From the NCBI GenBank assembly GCA_902168105.1, contig CABHOY010000026.1, positions 1-64,000 of the forward strand: 64,000 bases of DNA, in the 5' to 3' direction. Shown here in pieces: positions 33,003 to 41,125 of this stretch. The DNA comes from an uncultured Flavihumibacter sp. GTDB taxonomy: Bacteria > Bacteroidota > Bacteroidia > Chitinophagales > Chitinophagaceae. A program made the position numbers and the translations under genes. Each line of letters begins with the position of its first letter. The stretch's first letter is position 1. The notes below the pieces were generated by a model, which worked only from the letters and a program-made list of their open reading frames with translations, searched no databases and was not told the DNA's origin.

Positions 33003-35282
33003 ATGAAACGATCTACCAGTGCTTATAATTCTGCGAGTATACAGGTTGTAGCTTTGTTGCAGGAATATTGTAATCAGCAATTGCTTTCGCCGGGCGCGGT
33101 AAGTCCTGTACAGCAAATGTGGGATTTTCTGATTGCAGCATTTAAATCTGCCAAACAACAGCAGCAATTACAGGCGTTCAGTAAAACGCCTTCAGGCAAA
33201 CCGGAAGAAGCGCTCTTGCAAATGATCGATGCTAAGATTGCGGAAGACCCTGATTTTCAGATTCAGTTACGTGAATTGTTTGAGCAGATACCGAAGAAGC
33301 AATCAGCAGCCCCACCGCCACAGAACGCTCCTTATCCGCCTGAAAGGCGGGGAGGAGATGGTAACCGGCCATCATACACGGAATTAGATGTAGATCTGCC
33401 GCTGAGAGATATATTCAAAAACAATGATTACTTCGGTCAGGGTTCCCCGCTGATCCTGCCAGACAGCGCAGAAGACAGCGATAGTGATGCCGATCCTTCT
33501 CCCGGCCTTGTAGACTGGGGACTTCCTTCTACCACACCTTCACCTGCTCCTTATGGTGGGCCGGGGCCGGGTTCAAGTATTCCCGGCAATGATCCGTCGA
33601 ATTGGTCAAATCCTTCCGGAGAACAGGGATCTTCTTCGGGTATGAAAGTTTTCCGGAGATCCAGGTCATTAAAGCCCGCAAAGCCGGCAAAAAGTGGAGA
33701 TGGCGCTTTTCCTGAATCTATGCCAACTGGTAATGCTACAAGAGATATCTCTGCGTCTCCGGCAAAGGCAGTTGCAAAAAAAGTGACCTGTCATTTCCAG
33801 GCCAGTACCCATGAGCAGGTAGTAAAGGAAAAGCCTGTTGCGGTAGAAGTGACGATATCCCGGAATGAAATTGAAGCAATTCCGGGAAGGGTGACGGCCA
33901 CTGCCAAATCGAAGGTGAAAGCAGACAAGATGTTAACGATCAGCATACACCCTGAAGTTAACTGTATCATCAAGGGGGACTTTCGGAAAAAGATCGAAGT
34001 TCCTGCGGCCGGGGAATCTGCTGTGGTCTCTTTCAGTGCAATATTCACCCATATAGGACCATGTAAACTGCATATAGAAATATCACAGGAGCAGGTACCA
34101 ATGGCATCACTCACACTTGAACCTGTTTGTGTAGAGAAGGAGACGCCGGCAGGCATGACGAATGCTTCTGCTACTGCCGATGCTCCAGCGCCCTTTCCTA
34201 AAGCTGTCAATCAATTACGTATCCGTGAGCATCAGGTGGGTACGAACAGCTATTATACCTATGAACTGGACGTGCCGGGTCTGGAGATACTGGACCTTTT
34301 TGAATCTCCAACTATTACTGTAGACAGGCAAAAGTATATAGCGCAGTTATATACTGAGATTGAAGAGCTGTGGGACAATACCAATGGCGATATGAAAGTC
34401 TTCAACATGCAATTGCGTGACTACGGTGCTACATTGTTCATGCAGTTGTTTCCGGAGAAACTGAGGAATATCCTTTACAAGAATACATTAAATATCACGT
34501 CCATACAGGTCATCTCTACCGAGCCATTCATACCCTGGGAATTGCTGCTGGTAAAACATCCCGATCAACAGGTGGCCTGGCAGCCTGCAGACAGGTTCCT
34601 GGGGGAGATGGGACTTACCCGTTGGTTACATGGCTGGACACCGGCAAAAGAACTGGTTATACGGAAAGACCGGGCTAAATATGTCATTCCACAATATCAG
34701 GACCCACAACATGAGTTGCCTGCGGGACAATTAGAAGCGACATATCTGAAGAAAGCATTCGGGGCAGTGGAAGTTGAACCATCAACATTGACGGTTACCG
34801 AATTACTGCGGACGGGGAAATTTGACCTCTTACACTTCTGTTGTCATGGTGGAGCAGATATGGATAATATCACACATGCCAAACTCCTCTTAAAGGAAGA
34901 ATATAAGAATGGGGAGCTAAGACCTACTTACCTCACACAGACTTCCGTTCAGGGATGCGGTAGTATCAGCCGTGAAGGGAGTCGCCCGCTGGTAGTGGTC
35001 AATGCCTGTGAAACAGGTCGATTAGGGAACGGGTTAACCGGCTATGGCGGTTTTGCTAAAGCGTTCCTTAATGCAGGCGCAGGAGCGTTTATAGGCTCAT
35101 TATGGGCCGTGGAAGATAATGCTGCTGTCTCGTTCATCACTACTTTTTATGATGAACTGAAAGCGGGAAGAACACTGTCGGAAGCTACTGTCAATGCCAG
35201 GGCAAAGGCCAGCACTGAACCTGATTCTGCATGGATCTCTTACGTGGTGTATGGGCATCCCTTTGCGGTGCTCAAACGCTGA
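33003..35282 (+). CDS. CHAT-domain (caspase-like) protease with N-terminal effector-associated-like region
   Basis: A 759-residue protein. Residues about 10-100 are helical with EALLQMIDAKIAEDPDFQIQ, similar in style to effector-associated adaptor domains of bacterial conflict systems; 100-250 are Pro/Gly/Ser-rich and probably disordered; 255-380 are beta-rich (VAVEVTISRNEIEAIPGRV); 395-759 hold the CHAT domain with the catalytic pair His615 (LHFCCHGGAD) and Cys669 (VVNACETG), then AGAGAFIGSLWAVED. CHAT peptidases are known as effectors or activators, for example in the TPR-CHAT/Csx29 system and in gasdermin loci. The co-transcribed endonuclease suggests a protease-nuclease pair. Target and trigger unknown. 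Confidence 0.87.
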   Translation: MKRSTSAYNSASIQVVALLQEYCNQQLLSPGAVSPVQQMWDFLIAAFKSAKQQQQLQAFSKTPSGKPEEALLQMIDAKIAEDPDFQIQLRELFEQIPKKQSAAPPPQNAPYPPERRGGDGNRPSYTELDVDLPLRDIFKNNDYFGQGSPLILPDSAEDSDSDADPSPGLVDWGLPSTTPSPAPYGGPGPGSSIPGNDPSNWSNPSGEQGSSSGMKVFRRSRSLKPAKPAKSGDGAFPESMPTGNATRDISASPAKAVAKKVTCHFQASTHEQVVKEKPVAVEVTISRNEIEAIPGRVTATAKSKVKADKMLTISIHPEVNCIIKGDFRKKIEVPAAGESAVVSFSAIFTHIGPCKLHIEISQEQVPMASLTLEPVCVEKETPAGMTNASATADAPAPFPKAVNQLRIREHQVGTNSYYTYELDVPGLEILDLFESPTITVDRQKYIAQLYTEIEELWDNTNGDMKVFNMQLRDYGATLFMQLFPEKLRNILYKNTLNITSIQVISTEPFIPWELLLVKHPDQQVAWQPADRFLGEMGLTRWLHGWTPAKELVIRKDRAKYVIPQYQDPQHELPAGQLEATYLKKAFGAVEVEPSTLTVTELLRTGKFDLLHFCCHGGADMDNITHAKLLLKEEYKNGELRPTYLTQTSVQGCGSISREGSRPLVVVNACETGRLGNGLTGYGGFAKAFLNAGAGAFIGSLWAVEDNAAVSFITTFYDELKAGRTLSEATVNARAKASTEPDSAWISYVVYGHPFAVLKR

Positions 35283-35292
35283 TTTTATGTGT

Positions 35293-35748
35293 TTACTTAC
35301 CTGAAGGGAATTTATCTGCGATCAGGTTGAGATTAATGCCGTGTTCCATATACGCCTTCAGGCCATCAAGTACCGTTGTGAAGCCGCCGGTAGTATTGAT
35401 CAGTTCTTTCATCAGCTCTTCTCCTTCCGACTGAAAACCGTAATTTTTGATAACTACATATGTAGTATCGTCGCTCATTGGCTTGAAAATGAAATCTACG
35501 GCAGTGGCCGGACTTCCCCAGTCGATCGCAATCAGCTCATTCGGTACGATATCCTTTACCGTTACGTTAGTGGAAACATTATACATCTCCCATTGCCAGG
35601 TAACAGTTACATTCTTTTCCAGTTTGCCACTTGCTTTTGTGAACCAGAAATGGCGGGTTTGTTCGGGATCAATAAAGGCATTGAAAACTTCATTAGCAGG
35701 TTTTCTGATCAGCATCTGGGTTTCTATAACGGGCTGGTGTGTGTGCAT
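35293..35748 (-). CDS. SRPBCC/AHSA1-type START-like protein
   Basis: A 151-residue protein with the helix-grip layout of the AHSA1/SRPBCC group: ETQMLIRKPANEVFNAFIDPEQTRHFWFT, then YNVSTNVTVKDIVPNELIAIDWG and a C-terminal long helix region with ELINTTGGFTTVLDGLKAYMEHG. These small proteins bind hydrophobic ligands and often serve as stress or antibiotic-related genes of unclear role. Convergent with the CHAT gene, 10 bases apart. Confidence 0.85.
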   Translation of the reverse strand: MHTHQPVIETQMLIRKPANEVFNAFIDPEQTRHFWFTKASGKLEKNVTVTWQWEMYNVSTNVTVKDIVPNELIAIDWGSPATAVDFIFKPMSDDTTYVVIKNYGFQSEGEELMKELINTTGGFTTVLDGLKAYMEHGINLNLIADKFPSGK

Positions 35749-35906
35749 GAGTTTTGTTTTTTGGAGAAGTACAAATATACGGATGCAAATATAAGATAAC
35801 TGAAATCTGCTTAGTTGTGTATATTTGAGATCTCCGACTTATAAAAGTAAATTATAAGTGCAATATAGGTCATAAAGCTAACCGTATTCTTTCAGGCTTT
35901 AATTCC

Positions 35907-36026
35907 CATCATACAAGGTTTATACAAGGCTTATACAAGGCTTAACTTACGTTCATCCTACGTTCAAAGACGTAGGATGAACGTAAGTTAAGCCTTGTAT
36001 AAGCCTTGTATAAACCTCGTATGATG
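35907..36026. repeat. long DNA palindrome, element B (57-bp arms)
   Basis: Arms 35907-35963 and 35970-36026 pair with a single mismatch (35915/36018), loop of six. The outer part holds three near copies of TATACAAGG. The core CTTACGTTCATCCTACGT aligns with the core of element A (19534-19620) after swapping C/G for A/T pairs at matching places, so pairing is kept although bases differ. No coding content. Confidence 0.88.
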
Positions 36027-36461
36027 AAGATCAGGTCACATCATCGTAGACATAGTGGGGAGTTGTTGGTGTTTTTTGTTGTGTTTGTGTAATGTGTTGT
36101 AAATGTAGTTGTTGTGGGTGTTTTTTAAATCAGAAAATCAGTATTTCCCGCATCGCTTTTCTGCTTAATTTTGTGAAGTTTAGAAGAATTTGAAGGAAGG
36201 CAGTTTGAGTTTAATAGCATCATTTTGAAGAATCCGCGTTATCAGCGCGTCAAAATAAACGTTTAAATAATTTGTATGTCAGGAAAAATGCGAGTAACAT
36301 AATTCGTAACATTATTCATGGTATTGGCTGTATAAACACAGCATCAGAACGCTGGTCTCTTTATGAGTGATCTGTCAACAGAAGTTTGTGGGAAGGCCGG
36401 ATGCAGGATAGTGTTTTTGAATGACACAAGTTCATTTGGCAAAAGTATAAAAAATCGGATT
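36027..36461. other. intergenic region with a cytosine-free tract
   Basis: Follows palindrome B. From 36052 to 36130 the plus strand has no C in 79 bases and is made of G/T runs with some A. The remainder (36131-36461) is AT-rich and holds no convincing gene; an open frame from 36363 leads into the methyltransferase but its first 33 codons look non-coding. Confidence 0.5.
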
Positions 36462-37088
36462 ATGAATATGGAAGACGGAAAATCAGAATTTTGGGAATCG
36501 GCGTTTGTTGAAAAGCAGGAGATGTGGGGCTTTACGCCGTCTAATTCGGCTATATTAGTGAGGGACCTATTTATCGGGGAATCGGTTAATAATATCCTGA
36601 TCCCGGGAATTGGTTATGGCCGGAATGCGCAGATATTCAGAGATAGCGGAATAACTGTAACGGGTATTGAGATATCGAAAACGGCTATTGAAATGGCGAG
36701 AAAACATTACGGTCCTGATATGATCATTCATCATGGTTCTGTAACGGATATGCCATTTGATAACTATCAGTACGAGGGAATATTTTGCTATGCATTGATC
36801 CATCTGTTGGATAGTAGTGAAAGAGCGAAGCTGATCCGTGATTGTTATAGTCAGTTGTCAGGCGGAGGCTACATGGTTTTTACAGTTATCTCGAAAGATG
36901 CGCCAACTTATGGCAAGGGCAAGATGATCAGCAAGGATCGTTATGAAATATTCGAGGGTGTTAAAATGTTCTTTTACGATAAAGATTCAATTAACGCTGA
37001 GTTTAGCAATTTTGGATTACTTGAGATCACGGAAGTGAGCGAGAACTTTCCGTTCTTTCTGATCAAATGCAGAAAAGGAGTGGACTGA
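36462..37088 (+). CDS. class I SAM-dependent methyltransferase
   Basis: A 208-residue methyltransferase: NILIPGIGYGRNAQIF is the SAM-binding loop, GIEISKTAIEMA the acidic second strand, GSVTDMPFD and the FCYALIHLL strand follow, then GGGYMVFTVISKDAP. It resembles small Bacteroidota methyltransferases of the Methyltransf_11 group acting on unknown small molecules. The open frame starts at 36363, but the ATG at 36462 (MNMEDGKSEFWESAF) begins where homologous proteins usually begin. Confidence 0.75.
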   Translation: MNMEDGKSEFWESAFVEKQEMWGFTPSNSAILVRDLFIGESVNNILIPGIGYGRNAQIFRDSGITVTGIEISKTAIEMARKHYGPDMIIHHGSVTDMPFDNYQYEGIFCYALIHLLDSSERAKLIRDCYSQLSGGGYMVFTVISKDAPTYGKGKMISKDRYEIFEGVKMFFYDKDSINAEFSNFGLLEITEVSENFPFFLIKCRKGVD

Positions 37089-37128
37089 TAAACTTACTGT
37101 ACATGTGTTTATGCATAATCGGGCGGTA

Positions 37129-37160
37129 TTTGGCAGGACAATACTTTCATCTTAATTTCG
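37129..37160 (+). promoter_or_regulatory. promoter TTTGG-N19-TAATTTCG just before a start codon
   Basis: TTTGG 37129-37133, 19-base spacer, TAATTTCG 37153-37160. The ATG of the next gene is at 37165, four bases after the -7 element, so the mRNA would be leaderless or nearly so. Confidence 0.42.
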
Positions 37161-37164
37161 TGCT

Positions 37165-37776
37165 ATGAGTTATTACATACGCGTTCTGGGAACACAAGAT
37201 CCTGATATTCATTTAGACGAAATTATAGAGGCGCTGGACAATGAAGACCTTAAGGTTAGGTTGGGCATTCTTAAAAGCGAATTGCCCGAAAAATGGACAC
37301 ACCTTGAATTGAAGAATGAAAAGGATAAAGTGTTGGCAGTAGTGAACCGGGACGTAATTAAAGACGGAAAATTCGGTAAAGAGGAACTGGATGAATTCAA
37401 GGAAACGATACTTGACTTTAAACCAGCGACAGCTGCGAAATGGCTGAATGATTTTTTCGGGCGTGTACGTGTTATCTATGCGTTTAAGTTAATGGACATC
37501 GGGTTGGAAGAAGATAATTACCCTATTATCACCACTACTCAGTCTTACATATGGGAAAGAGTGAAAGGTATTTTGCAGGCCGATGAGGAAGGTTTTTCCA
37601 ATGAAGAAGGCTATCATATCCTATGGCAATTCCCGGATGATGCAGATGGCTCCTGGAACTGTGCGGTATTAAATGCAGATGGCAAATGGGAGAACTTCTG
37701 CATGGACCTGGCAAATAAGGATCAGCAGAAAGCTTTTAAAGAAGGTTTGGTCCCGGCAGGAGCGAAGCGTGTGTGA
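37165..37776 (+). CDS. protein of unknown function (203 aa)
   Basis: A soluble, acidic 203-residue protein without signal or membrane segment. The N-terminus MSYYIRVLGTQDPDI and the strand pattern suggest a mixed alpha/beta domain, and the C-terminal part GYHILWQFPDDADGSWNCAVLN looks beta-rich. I do not recognise a family; the size and acidity would also suit a toxin-immunity-type protein, but no toxin gene is adjacent. A promoter match lies immediately before the ATG. Confidence 0.6.
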   Translation: MSYYIRVLGTQDPDIHLDEIIEALDNEDLKVRLGILKSELPEKWTHLELKNEKDKVLAVVNRDVIKDGKFGKEELDEFKETILDFKPATAAKWLNDFFGRVRVIYAFKLMDIGLEEDNYPIITTTQSYIWERVKGILQADEEGFSNEEGYHILWQFPDDADGSWNCAVLNADGKWENFCMDLANKDQQKAFKEGLVPAGAKRV

Positions 37777-37848
37777 TAAAGTTCCCGTGATGCGAACGAG
37801 ATAAACTCACTATCCTGATACATCTGAATATCCGGTTTAGAGGAGCGT

Positions 37849-38643
37849 TTGAGGCTATACCTACAGATCGCGAATAATGTTCTATCCCTTTTTAGTAATG
37901 TTTTGCGTATTGGAAATTATCTTTATTTTTACCAAATGCCATATAGACAAATACCTTACGCTTTTAACCCGGATATACGCTATCCGGCATATCTCACAAG
38001 GAAGGGACTGCTGCACGCTCTGAACGTTTATATTCCTCAGTTGAAGGGGCGTTTAATGGATTTTGGCTGTGGTTCTAAACCATATAAAAGCTTGTTCTCG
38101 GTTGATGAATATATTGGCGTGGATTATGACAGTGAAGGACATCCGCATGATGATGAGCCAGTAGATGTTTTTTATGATGGAAAGCATTTACCTTTTCCTG
38201 ATGCGCATTTTGATTCCGTGTTCAGTACTGAAGTATTTGAACATGTATTTAACCTGGAAGAAATATTACTGGAGATTAAGAGGGTTATGAAACCTGGCGC
38301 CCGCATATTGATCACATGTCCGTTTGCGATCTGTGAGCATGAGGAACCCAATGATTATGCCCGTTATACAATATTTGCGCTACGTAGCCTGTTTGAGAAG
38401 AGTGGTTTTAAAGTATTGGAGATAGATAAAACGGGAGGTAACATAGAGACGATCATGCAACTTAAAATTACATACGTGGCTAAACATATCCTGCCTGTTT
38501 TTCGTAAGATACCGGTTGTGCGGTCTGTTGCCCGTCTTGTGGTATATAGTTCCATGAATCTTTACGCAATGTTGTTAGCCGCCATTTTACCCCGGCGCAA
38601 AGATCTTTATTTGAACAATATATTTTTGTGTGAGAAATTATAG
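37849..38643 (+). CDS. class I SAM-dependent methyltransferase (Methyltransf_11 type)
   Basis: A 264-residue protein with LMDFGCGSKPYKSLF as the SAM loop, IGVDYDSEGHPH, LPFPDAHFDSVFSTEVFEHV and KRVMKPGARILITCPFA. This type is common in cell-surface polysaccharide and O-antigen loci. Start is uncertain: the frame begins at a TTG (37849) after an AGAGGAG stretch; the first ATG is at 37936 (MPYRQIPYAF). The 29 residues before the ATG look protein-like, so I keep the longer form. Flanked downstream by a terminator, then by a lipoprotein and an MBOAT pair. Confidence 0.75.
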   Translation: MRLYLQIANNVLSLFSNVLRIGNYLYFYQMPYRQIPYAFNPDIRYPAYLTRKGLLHALNVYIPQLKGRLMDFGCGSKPYKSLFSVDEYIGVDYDSEGHPHDDEPVDVFYDGKHLPFPDAHFDSVFSTEVFEHVFNLEEILLEIKRVMKPGARILITCPFAICEHEEPNDYARYTIFALRSLFEKSGFKVLEIDKTGGNIETIMQLKITYVAKHILPVFRKIPVVRSVARLVVYSSMNLYAMLLAAILPRRKDLYLNNIFLCEKL

Positions 38644-38657
38644 TCGATCAAAATATG

Positions 38658-38698
38658 AAAAGGACAGAATGGAAATGCTTCTATTCTGTCCTTTTTTT
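38658..38698 (+). terminator. terminator after the methyltransferase gene
   Basis: Stem 38658-38670 with 38683-38695 (AAAAGGACAGAAT arm), loop of twelve, T tract TTTTTTT. Confidence 0.85.
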
Positions 38699-38886
38699 AT
38701 TTGTGTTGAATTGAACTATGGACAGTAAATAGTTGACCCCATCACCTTTTTCGTTGTGCTGACAACGTTATATTCCGTTTATCAGTCCTAATTTCCAGTT
38801 AAATAATTTTAATTTGTTTAAGTAGTTGCCTGACATTGTTTTATAGGTTTCTTTTGTCGGCCGCATATAGTTAGCAGTTCTTCTTA

Positions 38887-38919
38887 TTTGGGTCATATTA
38901 TCTTGTGTCTATATATTTG
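38887..38919 (+). promoter_or_regulatory. consensus promoter TTTGG-N20-TATATTTG
   Basis: TTTGG 38887-38891, 20-base spacer, TATATTTG 38912-38919: the best match to the Bacteroidota consensus in the window. It precedes the lipoprotein gene by about 33 bases, with a T/A-rich leader, suggesting strong expression. Confidence 0.65.
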
Positions 38920-38951
38920 CAGCGAGTAATATCATTAATTTTAAATTTTTT

Positions 38952-39530
38952 ATGAAGAAAGTATTTTTTTCCGTTGCTGCCCTCGCAGCTCTCTGCTTTG
39001 TTGCCTGCTCGAAAGATGAAGACAAAGACCCTACACCTCAAGTTGAAGCTCCAAAAGACAGCATCGTTGTATACCGCGATGTGAAATTTGCTATGGATGC
39101 TGGTGACACTATCGGACGTGCATTCTCTACCCAATATGGAAAAATGTATACTGATTCTAAAATCCCTACAGATTCGAACGCAAAGTACATCGACCTGGTT
39201 GGTGGTTCTGTAGAGTTAGGAACTATCTTCTTTGCTAGTCCTGACAGCCTGAGAGGACTGGAAGGTATCACTATTACCGGTGCTACTAAAACTATCATCC
39301 AGCACAATGTGACTGATACTACTATCATGTCTCCATTCAAATTTGATACACTGGCACATGCTTCTACACTGAACGGTATCACTGTAAAAGGAGATGCTGA
39401 CTTTGATGGTTTTGAGTATCCTTCTGTGCTGTTCTTCCAGAACGCGCGTGGTAAGAAAGGTGTGATCCTTTACAAAGGAATGGCTCGCGATCTGAGCACT
39501 TTCACTGTTGATATTAAAGTTCAGTACTAA
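38952..39530 (+). CDS. lipoprotein of unknown function, probably highly expressed
   Basis: A 192-residue lipoprotein: signal ending CFVACSKD with lipid-carrying Cys19, then an acidic linker and a beta-rich body with repeated strand patterns (SIVVYRDVKFAMDAGDTIG, ITVKGDADFDGFEYP). No named family recognised. It has the best promoter and a neat terminator, and by eye uses a narrower set of codons (CTG, GGT, ATC, GCT) than its neighbours, which fits high expression of a surface lipoprotein. Confidence 0.75.
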   Translation: MKKVFFSVAALAALCFVACSKDEDKDPTPQVEAPKDSIVVYRDVKFAMDAGDTIGRAFSTQYGKMYTDSKIPTDSNAKYIDLVGGSVELGTIFFASPDSLRGLEGITITGATKTIIQHNVTDTTIMSPFKFDTLAHASTLNGITVKGDADFDGFEYPSVLFFQNARGKKGVILYKGMARDLSTFTVDIKVQY

Positions 39531-39557
39531 TAGTACAGATACATATTTAACAGGAAG

Positions 39558-39588
39558 GCCGTCTCAATTTATTTTGAGACGGCTTTTT
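39558..39588 (+). terminator. terminator after the lipoprotein gene
   Basis: Stem 39558-39567 with 39574-39583 (GCCGTCTCAA arm), then TTTTT. A similar GCCGTCTC hairpin ends the MBOAT/SGNH unit at 42039. Confidence 0.8.
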
Positions 39589-39713
39589 CTATTATGTGTT
39601 TCGAGCGCGGTTGGGTAATTTTACATTTAAGAATGTTTGCTGAGCCTGGCAAAGGAACTTAGGACATTAAGGCAATATTTTATATATTGCGCCGCTTAAA
39701 TCCGATTATTGCG

Positions 39714-41120
39714 ATGCTGTTTAATAGCTGGGTCTTTATATTATTACTTATTGTTACGTTTGTTGTTTATTATCTCCCCCGACTTGGAAAATTACAGGTA
39801 GGTATTCTGATCATATCCAGTCTGATCTTTTATGCATATGGACAACCGGGCCTGTTACTGCTGCTGTTATGTTCCGCCACCATAAATATTATGATGAGCT
39901 ACATGACAGTATATGGGGCGGTTAACCGCAGGAAGTTATATGTGACACTGGGCGTCATCATCAACCTGGCTCTTTTATCGTATTTCAAATATGGGTCTTT
40001 ATTTGCCAATACCTTTATGGATACCTCAAAAGGTTTAGGGCATTATCTTACAATGATTCCCCTGCCAATTGGTATTTCGTTTTATACATTTGAGGGGATC
40101 AGCCTGCTGATAGATGTATACTCCAACCGACATTCTGATGTGCTGACCATCGATAGATCACTAAAGAAACATGTGACTAAAACGCTTTTCTTTATTTCCT
40201 TTTTCCCACATCTCATTGCTGGTCCTATTTTGAAAGCCTACGAGTTTTACCCGCAGATCGGCGAGAAAAGTATAAAGACAATCGACTGGGAATATGTTTT
40301 CAGAAGACTCACAGTAGGATATTTTTTGAAAATGGTGGTAGCAGACAATCTGTCTAACGTTACTTTCTGGATGACGGCGCCCTATTTTCAGACAAAATCC
40401 AGCATCACGCTTATCGGAATGCTGCTTGGGTATTCTTTCCAGATCTTTGCGGATTTCGCGGGATATTCAATGATCGCACTGGGACTTGCCAAAATGTTCG
40501 GGTATGACCTGATGGAAAATTTTAACTTTCCTTACATCTCTACTTCGTTTTCAGAGTTCTGGAGAAGATGGCATATTTCATTGTCTACTTTTTTGAAAGA
40601 GTACCTCTATATTCCTCTTGGTGGCAACAGGAAAGGACACTTCAGAACATATTTCAATCTCACGATCACAATGGTGCTCGGCGGACTATGGCACGGTGCC
40701 GCCTGGAGCTATGCTGTTTGGGGTGCATTTCATGGATTGGCACTGGCCATAGAAAGATTGATCAATCAGACCTTCCACATAGAAATTGACAGCCGGATAG
40801 GTAAAATACTGAAGGGATGTATGGTTTTTGCTTTTGTGACGCTTGCCTGGCTACTTTTCCGTCTTCCGTTTAACGATGTGGTAGATTATCTGAAAGCTAT
40901 CGGGACAAACACACATGTGCATAATGACTACCTTCTACTCTTTTCTATTGTACTCTATTCGATGCCAGTAGTGCTTTATCATCTTTTTTATCTCCTACCG
41001 GTAGAATGGCGGTTATACAACATTACGAACCGGTATAAGTACCTTGCTTATGGGCTGATGTTGTTTTTGATCGCAGTGAATAGCGGCCCTTCAGGCTCAT
41101 TTATTTATTTTCAATTTTAA
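39714..41120 (+). CDS. MBOAT-family O-acyltransferase (AlgI-like)
   Basis: A 468-residue membrane protein with about ten TM segments. The N-terminus MLFNSWVFILLLIVTF is the typical AlgI-type start, which places the ATG at 39714 rather than the TTG at 39687. Conserved stations include GISFYTFEGISLLIDVY, FPHLIAGPI and the catalytic histidine H327 in GGLWHGAAWSYAVWG. MBOAT proteins pass acetyl groups across the membrane to modify surface polysaccharides. The next gene encodes a periplasmic SGNH-like partner six bases away, the usual two-gene set for polysaccharide O-acetylation. Confidence 0.92.
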   Translation: MLFNSWVFILLLIVTFVVYYLPRLGKLQVGILIISSLIFYAYGQPGLLLLLLCSATINIMMSYMTVYGAVNRRKLYVTLGVIINLALLSYFKYGSLFANTFMDTSKGLGHYLTMIPLPIGISFYTFEGISLLIDVYSNRHSDVLTIDRSLKKHVTKTLFFISFFPHLIAGPILKAYEFYPQIGEKSIKTIDWEYVFRRLTVGYFLKMVVADNLSNVTFWMTAPYFQTKSSITLIGMLLGYSFQIFADFAGYSMIALGLAKMFGYDLMENFNFPYISTSFSEFWRRWHISLSTFLKEYLYIPLGGNRKGHFRTYFNLTITMVLGGLWHGAAWSYAVWGAFHGLALAIERLINQTFHIEIDSRIGKILKGCMVFAFVTLAWLLFRLPFNDVVDYLKAIGTNTHVHNDYLLLFSIVLYSMPVVLYHLFYLLPVEWRLYNITNRYKYLAYGLMLFLIAVNSGPSGSFIYFQF

Positions 41121-41125
41121 ATTAT

